A DNA stretch of 64,000 bases from Roseiarcus sp963779095 (GCA_963779095.1 CAVZWU010000026.1:34849-98848), one strand, 5' to 3'; positions 20,111-31,319 are shown, counted from the stretch's first letter. Notes: generated by a model from the letters alone, not told the origin. Numbers and translations: made by a program.

Positions 20111-21298
20111 GCTTGATGAAGCCCGAGGCGTCGTTGTGGTCGTAGGCGACGGCGCCTTCCTCGAAGGTCACGAGGTCCTGGTCGTAGAGCGAATGCGGGC
20201 TGTCGCGGCCGATCACATGCACGCCGCCCTTGTAGAGCTTGAGCCGCACGCGCCCCGCGACCATCTCCTGGCTCTTGTCGATGAGGACCTGCAGGAGCTC
20301 GCGCTCGGGCGAGAACCAGAAGCCGTTGTAGATGAGCTCGGCGTATTTGGGCATGAGCTCGTCTTTAAGATGCGCCGCGCCGCGGTCGAGCGTGATCGAT
20401 TCGATCGCGCGATGCGCCGCGAGCAGGATCGTGCCGCCGGGCGTCTCGTACATGCCGCGCGACTTCATGCCGACGAAGCGGTTCTCGACCAGATCGAGCC
20501 GGCCGATCCCGTTGTCGTGGCCGAGCGTGTTGAGCGCCGCGAGCAGGGTCGCCGGGACTCATCGCGCTTGCCGTCGATCGCGACCGGATCGCCCTTCTCG
20601 AAGGCGATCTCGATCACGGTCGGCTTGTCGGGCGCATCTTCGGGATCAACGGTGCGCGAGTAGACGTAATGCGGCGTCTCCTCCGCCGGGTCCTCGAGCA
20701 CCTTGCCCTCGGAGGAGCAGTGCAGGAGGTTGGCGTCGACCGAGAACGGCGCTTCGCCGCGCTTGTCCTTGGCGATCGGGATCTGGTGCTGCTCGGCGAA
20801 GGCGAGGAGCTGGGTGCGGGAGGCGAACTCCCATTCGCGCCAGGGCGCGATGATCTTGATGTCGGGATCGAGCGCATAGGCCGACAATTCGTAGCGCACC
20901 TGGTCGTTGCCCTTGCCGGTCGAGCCGTGGGAGATCGCGTCCGCGCCGGCTTCGTGGGCGATCTCGACCAGGCGCTTGGCGATGAGCGGCCGCGCGATCG
21001 AGGTGCCGAGCAGATATTGGCCCTCGTAGAGGGCGTTGGCGCGGAACATCGGGAACACGTAGTCGCGCACGAATTCCTCGCGCAGGTCCTCGATGAAGAT
21101 GTTCTGCGGCTTGACGCCGAGCAGCTCGGCCTTCTTGCGCGCAGGCTCCAGCTCCTCGCCCTGGCCGAGGTCGGCGGTGAAGGTGATGACCTCGGCGCCG
21201 TATTCGGTCTGCAGCCACTTGAGGATGATGGACGTGTCGAGCCCGCCCGAATAGGCGAGGACGACGCGCTTGACTTGCGGCTTCTTTGGGCTCGGCAT
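20052..21298 (-). CDS. argG: Argininosuccinate synthase (frameshifted)
   Basis: Catalyses ATP-dependent joining of citrulline and aspartate in arginine synthesis. The start ATG at 21298 opens MPSPKKPQVKRVVLAYSGGL, followed by the PP-loop SGGLDTS. Also present are GVKPQNIFIEDLREEFVRDY, DAISHGSTGKGNDQVRYEL and LLHCSSEGKVLEDPAEETPH. After VAIDGK the frame changes near 20565. Two bases' worth of disturbance leads to LDLVENRFVGMKSRGMYETP and then KSQEMVAGRVRLKLYKGGVH. The restored length is about 415 residues, normal. Confidence 0.9.
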
Positions 21299-21362
21299 GG
21301 GGGTGTTCCGGGAAGGGTCGGCAGGACTTATAGTGGCGCACACGCGACGCGCAACCCGGAGC

Positions 21363-21899
21363 TCAAGGCTCCTCCCCGCCCGAAAGGCCGAGCGCGGCGA
21401 TGACGGCGGCGACCTCCTCATCCGGTGAGCCGCCCGCGTCGACGGTCACGACCCCTGGCTCGTCCGGCGTCGGCTCCTCCAGCGTGTCGAACTGGCTGCG
21501 CAGCAGCGAGGCCGGCATATATTCGTGATGGCGCGCCGCGACGCGACTGCCCGATCAGCGCCTCCGAGCCTTTGAGATAGACGAAGCGAACGTCAGGCCG
21601 CGCGGAGCGGATTCGGTCGCGATAGGCGCGCTTGAGCGCCGAGCAGGTCATGACCCCGGACCGTCCCTCGGCGGCCCAGCTTTTGAGCTCCTCGCCGATT
21701 CGATCGAGCCAGGGGGCCCGGTCGGCGTCGGTCAGCGGAATCCCCTGCCGCATCTTCTCGACATTGGCGGGAGGATGCAGCCGGTCGCCCTCCATGAACG
21801 GCCAGCCTAGCTCTTTGGCGAGCAGCTCGGCGACCGTCGTCTTGCCGCTGCCCGACACGCCCATGACGATCAGGGCGCATCCGTCTTTGTCTCGTTCAT
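21363..21899 (-). CDS. gntK: Gluconokinase (two frame changes)
   Basis: Phosphorylates gluconate to 6-phosphogluconate. The probable start ATG at 21899 (MNETKTDA) is separated by a frame change near 21870 from LIVMGVSGSGKTTVAELLAK, the Walker A. Family blocks are FMEGDRLHPPANVEKMRQGI, PLTDADRAPWLDRI and GVMTCSALKRAYRDRIR. A second change near 21545 leads to HHEYMPASLLRSQFDTLEEP. The stop is at 21363. It lies 5 nt downstream of the MFS transporter gene, so uptake and phosphorylation of a sugar acid are probably coupled. Confidence 0.85.
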
Positions 21900-21904
21900 C
21901 CGCT

Positions 21905-23215
21905 TCAGGCCGGCGCAGGAGCGGCCGCGACCGCGTCCGGCTCGGGGATCGGTTCGATCTTCCCGAGTACGACGACGAAGAAGAAGATGCCGATCAGGAG
22001 CACGATCCCCGCCACCAGGAAGCGAGCGAAAAGGAATTCGTGGCGCCGACAACGAATCCGGTGACCGCGGGGGCGATCGCGCCCATGAGATTGTTGAAGA
22101 AGTTCATGACTCCGCCAATCGTGCCTGTGCCGCCCCTGGGAGCGATCAGCGACGGGATCGACCAGCCGACCGGCGCCGCCGCCGCAAGGCCGCTGAGAGC
22201 GATGGTGATCCAGAATATCGCCCACACCGGGCTTTTCGTCAGCGTCGCGCCGAACACGGCAAGGCCGAGAATCATGCCGCCGACCAGCACCGTCTTGCGC
22301 GTCTTCGTGTCGTCGTAACCCTTCGCAAGCAGGTGATCGATGAGCCAGCCGCCGACGACGAGATCGGAAATCGTCGCAAATAGCCACGGAATCGCTGTAT
22401 AGCCGGCCGATTTGATGATGCTCATATGCATCTCGCTGACGAGATAGCCCGGTAGCCAGGTGAGGAAAAGGTAGAACGAGTAGCCGTAAGCCGCGAAGCC
22501 GATGGTGAGCCCCCACACCTTGCGATTGCGCAAGAGATACCCCAGCATCCCGAACGGGCTCGCTTCGGATTCGCCTTCGGGCGTCGCGCCGCCCGTGCGG
22601 ATATAGTCGCGCTCCTCACGGGTCAGCTTCGGATCGGCGCTCGGGTCGCGGTAGATGAACCAGTAGGCGAGAAAATAAGCGAAGCTCAAGATCGCGGTGA
22701 GGCCGAAGCCCCACCGCCAGCCAAAGGTAACGACCGCCACCGCCACCAGAGGCACGCCGATGACGTTGGAGAATTTCGCCGCCGCATCGAAGATCGCGGT
22801 CGCCCGTCGCGCGCTCGCCGCGCGGGAACCAGTAGCCGGTTGCCTTGGAATTGGCCGGGAAGGCCGGCGCCTCCGCGACGCCGAGCAGGATACGCGCGCC
22901 GAAGATGAAGCCGAAGCCGCTGGCCAAGGCGACCAGCCCAGAAGCGACGCCCCAAAGGAACGCGCCAATGCGGCTCACGGCCATGACGCCCAGCCGGTCG
23001 AGCACGATTCCAACCGGGACCTGCAGGATGGCGTAGGACCAAAAGAAGGCGCTGAAAAGCAGGCCGAGCTCACCCGGAGTGAGGCCGAACTCCTGCTGAA
23101 GCTGCGGCGCCGCGACCGAGATGTTCACCCGGTCGAAATAGTTGATGAGAATGCCGGCGCCGAGCAGAAGCCCGATCGCCCACCGACGCCGGCCGACGAT
23201 CGGCGTCTCCGCCAT
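21905..23215 (-). CDS. MFS transporter, sugar-acid/anion:cation symporter type (two frame changes)
   Basis: An inner-membrane 12-helix protein beginning MAETPIVGRRRWAIGLLLGA, with NYFDRVNISVAAPQLQQEFG and the loop motif FSAFFWSYAILQVPVGIVLD, typical of the ACS (glucarate/hexuronate) group. Frame changes lie near 22800, before AAAKFSNVIGVPLVAVAVVT, and near 22025, before RFLVAGIVLLIGIFFFVVV. The end is a Pro/Ala tail. Its gene neighbour gntK suggests gluconate or a related aldonate as substrate. Confidence 0.8.
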
Positions 23216-23289
23216 GGCGTCTCCTCCGCGTTGCAGCCTTAAGCAGCAGGAGATTCCTCGTCCGGCCGCTTGTCAATCCGCCGCGCGGC

Positions 23290-24024
23290 TCAAAGGCTTG
23301 CTCCGCGGGCGCTGGACGCGTCCCGGCGCCGCGAGCCCCGGTCCCTGGCTTGCCGGAGCAACTCCGGTTCGGAGGCGCCGAGCGGCCAGATCAGCCGGCG
23401 GACGATCTCGATGACGATGAGCGTGATAAGTCCGCCCAGCAGCACGTCGCTGAGGTAGTGGCCGCCGAAGGCGAGCCGCAAGAGGCCAGCGCCGAAGCCG
23501 AAGGCGAAGGCGGCGACGATCGCGGGACCGCGCCAGGGCGGCGGCAGCACGCTCGCTGGCGCGACCATCCAGAAGCCGGTCGACGCTTCGCCGGAGACGA
23601 ACGAACAATTCTTCTTGCACGCGCCGTCGTCGTCATACCAGGGCGTGAAAGGGTCCGGCCCGTTGAAGTCCTGGGTCTGGATCGGGCGGGGACGATGCCA
23701 ATGATCCTTGAAGCCGAGATTGACGATCAATCCAGGCCCGATGACCATCGTGGCGATGAGAAAGATCACCGCCCGGCCGCTCGGCGCCCAGCCGAGCCAG
23801 AACCCAAGACCCTTGGCGAGCCACAGCGCCGCATAGGCCGCCAGCACGACGAATGGCGTTACGCGAAAAAAGTCGCGGCAGAAGCGTCCGAGGCCATCGC
23901 GGCCGAAGAAGCCCCCGTCGTGATAGAAGTGGCGCGCACCCGCCAGGTCGAGCTCGGGCCAGATCGCGAAAACGACAAGCGTCAGCGCGGCGAGCGTGAT
24001 GTAGATCAATAAAGCCTTGTTCAT
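23290..24024 (-). CDS. PAP2-family membrane phosphatase
   Basis: An intact 244-residue multi-pass membrane protein from the ATG at 24024. The three phosphatase motifs are visible: KDHWHRPRP (motif 1), SGEASTGFW in the position of PSGH (His replaced by a variant residue), and RLAFGGHYLSDVLLGG (motif 3 with catalytic His and Asp). It resembles lipid A or undecaprenyl/lipid phosphate phosphatases. The non-canonical motif 2 makes the substrate uncertain. Confidence 0.78.
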   Translation of the reverse strand: MNKALLIYITLAALTLVVFAIWPELDLAGARHFYHDGGFFGRDGLGRFCRDFFRVTPFVVLAAYAALWLAKGLGFWLGWAPSGRAVIFLIATMVIGPGLIVNLGFKDHWHRPRPIQTQDFNGPDPFTPWYDDDGACKKNCSFVSGEASTGFWMVAPASVLPPPWRGPAIVAAFAFGFGAGLLRLAFGGHYLSDVLLGGLITLIVIEIVRRLIWPLGASEPELLRQARDRGSRRRDASSARGASL

Positions 24025-24053
24025 TTGCTGGATCAGATCACGGGTTACGTCGG

Positions 24054-25240
24054 TTACGGGCCGGGCTTCCGCAGCGTCGAGACGAAGTCGATGAGGTTGC
24101 CCATCGCGACATTGACGTCGATGAGGTGCCAGCCCCAGCTCTTGAGAAGCCGCCCGTCCACGACAAGGGCGCCGGGGAGGGTCGCGGGCCACGCGCCTAG
24201 GCGCCGCCGGTGCGTTGATCGAGACGGAAAGGTAGGAGGCCTTCGGCCCCTCGACGCAATGGCCGGACGCGATTCCGGGCAGCGACACGAAGGGCGCCTC
24301 GAGCGGCTTGACGAACGCCGCCCAGTTTGCATCGAGCGGGGGCTTGCCAAGCAGGTTTGTCTGCTGTCGCGAGAATGGGGTCGAGCTTGCCGCCGGCAAG
24401 CGCGGCGGGATCGGTGCAGGCGATCTCCATGCCTGGCGTTTCGGGATGGGTGAAGCGGGAATCGTCCGGCGGGGGCGAGTTCGCCGGAAAAGTCTCGTAG
24501 GCGACGACGCAGCCGCTCTGCCCCGCCGCGCGGCAGAGCGGGATCGTCTTGAACGTCCCGCCGACATCCTTGCCTTCCGGGACTTCGACATCGAACCCGA
24601 GGATGAGGGCGCCGGCGAGGAGGCGCTGCTCGGGCTTGCCCTCGATCTCGTGGGCGATGAGCCGCGCGAGGATTCGCGCGCCCTGCGAATGGCCGATCAG
24701 CACGACCCCGCGGCCGTCGTTGTCATGCGCGAGATAGTGCCGCCACGCCGCCCTCACGTCCTCATACGGAAGCTTGAAATCCACCGGGAGCGGCTGGTGT
24801 CGGAGCACGGCCTCGACGCCCGCGAGCGTCACCTGGCGGTAGATTGGCGCGAACGGCCGGCAGACCGAGGCGAAGGCCGCGAATTGCTGCGCGACCGCCC
24901 GCTTCTCGCCCGGTCCGCTCGTCATGCCGCTGTTGCCAGCCGGATCTTCGGAGACGGTCGGATAGACGTAGAAGCAGTCGATCGGCGCCGCAGGGTTCGG
25001 CTTAAAAACCCGGGTTGCGCGCGAGCCGTCGCTTCGCACAACCGTTGCGACCACGGGCGCGGCGCAGAGGTCGGACGCGCCCGGCCGGCAGAGCCAGGCT
25101 TCGGGCCGCGCATAAGGGTCGTCGTCCGCGGCGCGCGCAGGCCCGGCGACGCTCGCGAGGGCAGACGCGAATCCAGCCGCCGCAATGAGCCAGCCGCGGA
25201 CGGTCCTGGCGTTGCGCGGCTTGCGTAAACTTTTGGCCAT
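24054..25240 (-). CDS. DUF3089 secreted alpha/beta-hydrolase-like protein (two frame changes)
   Basis: The start ATG at 25240 opens a signal peptide (ending GPARA), followed by the DUF3089 blocks PIDCFYVYPTVSEDPAGNSG, RVFKPNPAAP and RPFAPIYRQVT. The nucleophile elbow is VVLIGHSQGARILARLI. Frame changes near 24368 and 24200 separate NLLGKPPLDANWAAFVKPLE and the C-terminus SWGWHLIDVNVAMGNLIDFV. The restored protein is about 395 residues. An esterase or lipase activity is plausible; the substrate is unknown. The PAP2 gene starts 30 nt downstream. Confidence 0.75.
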
Positions 25241-25381
25241 CGACACTCCACCCGCAAAACCGGGCCCCGCTGGCGGCCGCAAACTAGCGGCAACCGGCGA
25301 CGAGCGCCAGCGGACCGCTCAAGCCGGTTGCCATCCGTAAGGAGCGCCCTGTAAACCGGCCGCCAAACTGGAGAGGCGTTG

Positions 25382-26365
25382 ATGTTCAGACTCGACGACA
25401 AGCTCGCGCGCATCCGCAGCGGCGCCTATCGGCGCTCGGATTTCATCATCGCCGACGCCAAGGACCCCGATATGGGTCCGGGCCTGCATGCGGTCGGGCC
25501 GGCGAGGCGATAACGGGGCGGCGCGTTTCCAGACGCGCGCCGAGTTCCTCGATTCGATCGAGGCGATCGTCAAGCAGGACGTCGTCGACATCATGCTGAC
25601 CTCGGTCTCGAACCTGGAGAAGCTCGTCAAGCGCAACGTTTTCGCCGGAACAGGGGTCAAGCCGGTCATCCGCGCCAATGACACGACCGACGTCTGGCGC
25701 CATCGCGGGGCGTCCTTTCATCACCAGCCGTCGCGGCCGTTCCGCACGCGCGTCGCTCAAGCACGTGAAGCCGCTGACCGACCTTGGGCTCTATTCGATC
25801 ACCTTCACCAACGACATCGACGCCGACCATGCCTCGCTCGAGGCGTTCAGGGACTTTCGCGACGACGCCGAAGCCAACGGCTTCTCTTATTTCCTCGAGG
25901 TGTTCAATCCGAACGTCGAGCGCGGCCTGACGCCGGAGACCATGCCCCAGTTCGTCAACGACGCGATCATCCGTTGCCTCGCCGGCCTGACCGAGGCGGA
26001 GCGGCCGAAATTCCTCAAGATCGCCTATAACGGGCCGAGAGCGCTGGAAGAGCTGGCGTCGTTCGATCCCGGATCTGGTGGTCGGCGTGCTGGGCGGCGG
26101 AGCCGGGACCACGCGCGACTGCTTCGAACTCATTCATCAGGCGGAGAAATATGGCGCGCGCGTCGCGCTGTTCGGCCGCAAGATCAACCTCGCCGAATCG
26201 CCGCTCGACATCGTGCGTCTCATGCGCGCCGTCGCCGACGGCGCGCTTACTCCGCTCGAGGCGGTCAAGGACTATCACGCGGCGCTTCAGAAGCAGGGCC
26301 TGAAGCCGACGCGCGAGCTCGCGCTCGACAGCGCGATCACCGAATCGGTCCTCAAGTCGGCCTGA
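25382..26365 (+). CDS. Aldolase-like TIM-barrel protein of unknown function (three frame changes)
   Basis: The start ATG at 25382 opens MFRLDDKLARIRSGAYRRSD. Frame changes near 25505, 25750 and 26070 break the reading. Conserved-looking segments are QDVVDIMLTSVSNLEKLVKR, LTDLGLYSITFTNDIDADHA, NGFSYFLEVFNPNVERGLTP, KFLKIAYNGPRALEELASFD and ALFGRKINLAESPLDIVRLM. The alternating strand-helix pattern and the strand-end Lys (LKIAYNG) suggest a class I aldolase-like (beta/alpha)8 barrel. I do not recognise an exact family. It lies 3 nt before a PfkB kinase, so a phosphorylated sugar is a likely ligand. Confidence 0.6.
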
Positions 26366-26368
26366 CCG

Positions 26369-27404
26369 ATGAGCGAACGGCGCGGCGTGCTTGTCGGCGG
26401 GCACCTGGTGCGTCGATTTCAACAAGTCGATTGCGCGCTGGCCGGATGAGGACACCTCCAACGAGGTTCTGGCGATCGACCGCCAGAACGGCGGGTCCGG
26501 CTCGAACATGGCGTTCGACCTCAAGCGCCTCGATCCCGACTTCCCGGTCGAGGCGATGGGGGTCGTCGGCGACGACGACCTCGGGCGCTTTCTTTTCAAT
26601 GAATGCGACGCGCGCGGCATAAACCGCGCCGCGCTTCGGGCCGTGCCTGGCGGCGCGACGATGAGCGTCGACGCCTTCAACGTCGAAGCCAACGGCCGGC
26701 GCACCCATTTCTATCATCAGGGCGTGGCGGCCGAGATGACGCCCGACGACTTCGATTTCTCTTCGACGCGAGCGAGAATTCTGCATCTTGGATTGCCGGG
26801 CGCGCACAAGGCGATGGACCGGCCGTGGCGGGGCGAGCGCCAATGGCTGGGTCGCGGTGCTGCGCAAGGCGCGCGCCGCCGGCCTCGCCGCCAATCTCGA
26901 ATTGATGACGACCAGCGCCGAGCGGCTCGCCGAGCTCGGCCGCCCCTGCCTGCCGCATCTCGATTGGCTCATCGTCAACGATTACGAGATCGGCGCGCTG
27001 GCCGGACGCGAGACGCGGCGCGCCGACGGCTCGACTGACCCGGCCGCAGTCGCGCGGGCGATCGAGGATGTGCTCGCGCTCGGCTCCATGCGCTGGGCGG
27101 CGGCTCACTTTCCTCGAAGGCGCGGTCGTGGGCGGGCGCGACGGATCGCGCCTTGCGCTGGGCTCGGTCGCGCTGCCGGCGAGCGCCATCGTCGGCGCCA
27201 ATGGCGCGGGCGACGCCTTCGCCGCCGGCATGCTTTATGGGCTGCATGAGCAATGGCCGATCGCTGAGTGTCTTCGAACTCGGGCATGCGTGCGCCGCGG
27301 CGTCGATGCGCGCGGTGTCGACGACGGGCGGGGTTGGAACGGTCGGCGAATGCCTGGCGCTGGCGAAGCAATGGGGATTCCGGCCGCTCGCGCTGAACGC
27401 CTAA
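26369..27404 (+). CDS. PfkB-family carbohydrate kinase (four or more frame changes)
   Basis: A ribokinase-like sugar kinase. The start ATG at 26369 gives MSERRGVLVGG. Frame changes near 26398, 26825, 27110 and 27255 interrupt it. Diagnostic parts are the N-terminal GGSGSNMAFDLKRLDPDFPV (PfkB signature 1 region), LIVNDYEIGALAGRE and the catalytic anion-hole motif GANGAGDAFAAGMLYGLHE (signature 2 with the base Asp). It ends AKQWGFRPLALNA. It is flanked by an aldolase-like gene and a histidine phosphatase gene on the same strand. Confidence 0.78.
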
Positions 27405-27449
27405 GCGCGCTCGAGGCGCGGTTGCACATTCGAGGGGAATCGTCTTCGC

Positions 27450-28060
27450 GTGCCGGAGTTTCCCCATCGCCTCATCTTCGTGCGCCACGGCGAGACGGCC
27501 TACAACGCCGAGAACCGGCTGCAGGGACAGCTCGACATCCCCCTCAACGCGCGTGGGCGCGAGCAGGCGCGGGCGGTCGGCGGGACGCTGCGGCGCCTGA
27601 TCGGGCCCGAGATCGATCGATTGGAGGCGGCGGACGCTTTCTTCGCTTCGCCGCTCGAGCGGGCGCCGGGAGACGATGGAGATCGCGCGCGACGCGATGG
27701 GCCTCCCGCCCAGCCGCTACCCGCTCGACCCGGTGCTGAAAGAGCTCAGCTTCGGCGCCTGGGAGGGCTTGACCTGGCCGGAGATCGAGGCGCGCGACCC
27801 CAAGGGCGTCCGGACGCGCAACGAGGACAAATGGAGCTTCGTTCCGCCCGGCGGCGAAAGTTACGCCATGCTCGCCGAGCGCCTGCGTCCGTGGCTCGAT
27901 GGCCTGAGCGGAGACGCGTTCGTCGTCTCGCACGGCGGCGTCGCGCGGGCGCTGATGACGCTGATCGCCGGCGTCCCGCCGGCGAAGGCGGCGGACGCGC
28001 CGATCGTCCAGGGGCGGGCGCTTGTGCTTCGAGAACGGGGACTGTCGTTGGATCACGTGA
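27450..28060 (+). CDS. Histidine phosphatase family protein (two frame changes)
   Basis: A phosphoglycerate mutase-like phosphatase. The GTG start gives MPEFPHRLIFVRHGETAYNA with the RHGE catalytic motif, then ENRLQGQLDIPLNARGREQA. The frame changes near 27665 at CGGGCGCCGGGAG, before ETMEIARDAMG-like text. The rest has LSFGAWEGLTWPEIEARDP and the second catalytic His in FVVSHGGVARALMTLIAG. A further base change near 28030 would give the end FENGDCRWIT and a stop at 28058-28060. It probably dephosphorylates a small sugar phosphate, given the kinase upstream. Confidence 0.78.
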
Positions 28061-28127
28061 CAACGCGATCGGCCCGGGGCGCGAGATTGAGCAGGGCTCC
28101 CGCCCGCGGCCGGGGCGAAGGCGACGC

Positions 28128-28641
28128 TCAGGCCGCCTTCATGTTGACCGTCGACTTCGCGATCTTGGTGAGAAGCTGGTCGGTCTCGATTTCTTCCTGC
28201 AGCGTCTCGTCGAGGAGCTTCGCGGCGTCGTTGAAGCCGAGTTCCTTGGCCCAGGTCTTGAGCGTGCCATAGCGTGCGATCTCGTAGTGCTCGACCGCCT
28301 GGGCGGATGACGCGAGGCCGGCGTCGAGCGCCTCGCGCGCCCTTGAATTCGTCCATGATCTCCTTGGCTTCTTCGATGATGCCGAGGATCGCCTCGCAGG
28401 TCTTGCCGCGCGCCGGCCGGCCGAGTTGCTCGAACACCTCGTTGAGGCGCTCGACGTGGCCTTCCGTCTGGTCGCGATGGGTCTCGAACGCCTGCTTGAG
28501 TTCAGGCGACGCTGCTTCCTGCGCCATCTTTGGCAAGGCGCGCAAAATCTGCTTTTCGGCGAAGTAGATATCCTTGAGAGTCTCGGAGAACAGATCTTCG
28601 AGGTTCTTGCGGGGATCTTCCGGGTTCTTGCGCCTGGGCAT
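28128..28641 (-). CDS. YciE/YciF-type ferritin-like protein (DUF892; frameshifted)
   Basis: A four-helix ferritin-like protein. MPRRKNPEDPRKNLEDLFSE is followed by TLKDIYFAEKQILRALPKMA and ETHRDQTEGHVERLNEVFEQ. The frame changes near 28340, after MDEFKG. It resumes as REALDAGLASSAQAVEHYEI and ends LTKIAKSTVNMKAA. Restored length is about 170 residues, with the Glu and His ligands of a di-iron site spread over the helices. It is usually stress-induced; no function is proven. Confidence 0.82.
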
Positions 28642-28800
28642 GGCGGGCGCTCCTTGGCGGGTTGAATGTCCAAAAACGGGCTCGAGCGCGTTAAGTTCCG
28701 CCGAAATCGGCCGCGCGACTTGAGCGGCCGCCGCTTGCGTATGACGCGCTCCGGCGCGACAATCTCGTCAAAGCGAGACCTGCCGAAGGAGAGCTCGTCC

Positions 28801-29754
28801 ATGACCAGTAAGCTCGAACAGTTGCGCACCATGACCACCGTCGTCTCGGACACCGGCGACATGGAGTCGATCCGCGCCTACAAGCCGACCGACGCCACGA
28901 CAAATCCGTCGCTGATCCTGAAGGCCTCGGAGATGCCCGCCTATGCGCGTCTTGTCGACGAGGCGATCGTCTGGGGCGGCAAACGAGGCGCTTCGGTCGG
29001 CGAAGTGACGGACCGCATCGCGGTGAACTTCGGCTCCGAACTGACGAAGATCGTTCCTGGCCGGGTGTCGACCGAAGTCGACGCCGATCTCTCCTTTGAC
29101 ACCGAGGGCATGGTCGCCAAAGCGAAGTCGTTCATCGCCGCCTACAAGGAGCGGGGCATCGGCCACGAGCACATCCTGATCAAGCTCGCTTCGACCTGGG
29201 AAGGCGTGCAAGCGGCCACGCGCCTGCAGGCGGAGGGCATCGATTGCAACATGACCCTCGCCTTCTCGCTGGCGCAGGCGATCGCGGCGGGAGACGCGAA
29301 GGCGTTCCTTCTTTCGCCCTTCGTCGGACGCATCCTCGACTGGCACGTGAAGGCGGGCGGCGGGCCGTACACGCCCGAAACCGATCCCGGCGTGCAATCG
29401 GTCCGCACGATCTACGCCTATTACAAGACCCACGGAATCAAGACGGTCGTCATGGGCGCGTCGTTCCGCAACACGGGCGAGATCGAGGCTCTGGCCGGCT
29501 GTGACCGGCTCACCATCTCGCCTCAGCTGCTCGAGGCGCTGTCGAAGGAGGAGGGCGAGCTCAAGCGGCATCTCGACCCGGCCCATCCCGGGCAGGCGCC
29601 GGCCAAGATCGCGATGGACGAAAAGACCTTCCGCTGGATGCTGAACGAGGACCAGATGGCGACCGAGAAGCTGTCCGACGGCATCCGCCTGTTCGCGCAC
29701 GATCTCAATAAGCTGAGGACCATGGTGCAGCAGCGGCTCGCGAAGGCGGCGTGA
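28801..29754 (+). CDS. tal: Transaldolase
   Basis: An intact 317-residue class I transaldolase of the pentose phosphate pathway. The ATG at 28801 follows GGAGAG. It carries YKPTDATTNPSLILKASEMP (TNPS motif), the Schiff-base Lys in HILIKLASTWEGVQAA, NMTLAFSLAQAIAAGDAKAF and SPFVGRILDWHVKAGG. The length and motifs fit the TalB subfamily. It is divergent from the ferritin-like gene. Confidence 0.93.
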   Translation: MTSKLEQLRTMTTVVSDTGDMESIRAYKPTDATTNPSLILKASEMPAYARLVDEAIVWGGKRGASVGEVTDRIAVNFGSELTKIVPGRVSTEVDADLSFDTEGMVAKAKSFIAAYKERGIGHEHILIKLASTWEGVQAATRLQAEGIDCNMTLAFSLAQAIAAGDAKAFLLSPFVGRILDWHVKAGGGPYTPETDPGVQSVRTIYAYYKTHGIKTVVMGASFRNTGEIEALAGCDRLTISPQLLEALSKEEGELKRHLDPAHPGQAPAKIAMDEKTFRWMLNEDQMATEKLSDGIRLFAHDLNKLRTMVQQRLAKAA

Positions 29755-29826
29755 CGACGGACTGACAGCGAGGATCGCGCTGCTTGCGGCGCTTTGGGGG
29801 CGCGCCGCGATGACGCATAGGCTCGG

Positions 29827-31040
29827 ATGACGTCAGCGATCGAGGATGTCGGGCTTGGACGAAGCAACGCTGGCTCCCCGCTCGAGGTCCTCTGCGTTTT
29901 TCTCAAGCTCGGCCTGACCAGCTTCGGCGGGCCGGTTGCGCATCTCGGCTATTTCCGCCGCGAGTTCGTCGTCAGGCGCGCCTGGCTCGACGAACGCGCC
30001 TATGCCGATCTGGTCGCGCTCTCCCAGTTCCTGCCGGGTCCGGCCAGCAGCCAGACCGGCTTCGCGATCGGGCTCATGCGCGCCGGATACCTCGGGGGCC
30101 TCGCCGCCTGGGTGGGGTTCACCTTGCCGTCGGCGGCCGCCATGACGTTGTTCGCCTATGGCGAGGGCGCACTTAACGGCCCGGTTGGCGACGGGCTGCT
30201 GCACGGCCTCAAGCTGGTCGCGGTCGCCATTGTCGCCCAGGCCGTCATGGGAATGGCTCAGAACCTGTGCCGGACCGGCCGCGCGCGACGATCGCCATCC
30301 TGTCGCTGATCCTAACTCGCGTTCGCGCCGGCGGCATGGGCGCAGATCGTCGTCAATCCTGCTCGGCGCCCTCGCCGGATTCCTGCGTCTGCCGTCAGGA
30401 CGCGGACATCGCGCTCGCCGGCGCCGCGGCGCCGATCAGCCGGCGCGTGGGGATCGTGTTCGCCGGCCTCTATTTCGTCCTGCTGGCGCTGTCGTTCATT
30501 CCGGCGCGCGGGCGCTGCGGCGCTCGCCGCCGCGTTCTACCGCTCGGGGGCGCTGGTGTTCGGCGGCGGCCATGTCGTCTTGCCGTTGCTTCGCGCCGCC
30601 GTGGTCGATCCGGGGTGGGTCTCCGACAGCGCCTTCCTCGCCGGCTACGGCGCCGCCCAGGCCGTTCCGGGGCCGTTGTTCACCTTTGCGGCTTATCTCG
30701 GCGCGGTCGCCAGCGTCCCGCCGGGCGGCATTGCTGGAGCGGCGCTGGCGCTATGTTGCGATCTTCGCGCCCGGACTCTTGCTGCTGATGGCGGCCTTGG
30801 TCTTCTGGCAGGACTTGCGAGCGCGCGGCAGCCGCGCGCGCGGCGATGGCCGGCGTCAACGCCGCCGTGGTCGGCCTGCTCGCTTCCGCGCTCTATAATC
30901 CCGTCTGGACGAGCGCGGTCCGAGGGCCGACCGATTTCGCGATCGCGGCGGCAGGCTTTGTCGCCTTAGTCGTCTGGCGCGCGCCCCCGCTGCTTGTCGT
31001 CGTTGCGACCGCCGCCGCCGCCGTCAGCGTTGCTGTTTAG
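29827..31040 (+). CDS. chrA: Chromate transporter (five or more frame changes)
   Basis: A two-domain CHR membrane transporter. The first half reads FLKLGLTSFGGPVAHLGYFR, then LVALSQFLPGPASSQTGFAI and LKLVAVAIVAQAVMGMAQNL. Several frame changes between about 30285 and 30545 follow. The second half has FGGGHVVLPLLRAAVVDPGW, AAQAVPGPLFTFAAYLGAVA and, after changes near 30750 and 30840, VNAAVVGLLASALYNPVWTS. It exports chromate in the characterised members. Both CHR signature blocks survive, so this may be intact in reality. Confidence 0.78.
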
Positions 31041-31319
31041 GGGGAGATATATAACATAATAGATATGCTGTTTAGCTCCTGCAGTCGTGCAGGGTCCAAG
31101 GGCGCTCGAAATTGAGCACGGAACTAAACGGGGTCCCAACGCACTGAAAACATTAGGGCGCGCCGGTAAAAATGCCGGTAGAGCGCGGCACGCGGGCTTT
31201 TGCGTTCGGGTCGTCCCCTTTGGACCGCCGCAGACGCGGTCCAAAGGGCGTCGGGAAGGACGCCCGTCTGCCGCCGGCGATGGACCGCGTCTGCAAATCG
31301 AACTCGGCAAAAATCTGCT
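31041..31319. other. Intergenic region without a supported gene
   Basis: It lies between the convergent chrA and glycosyltransferase genes. The first 40 bp are AT-rich (agatatataacataatagat). TGCTGTTTAG occurs twice, near 31031 and 31066. I see no coding signal and no clear terminator. Confidence 0.4.
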
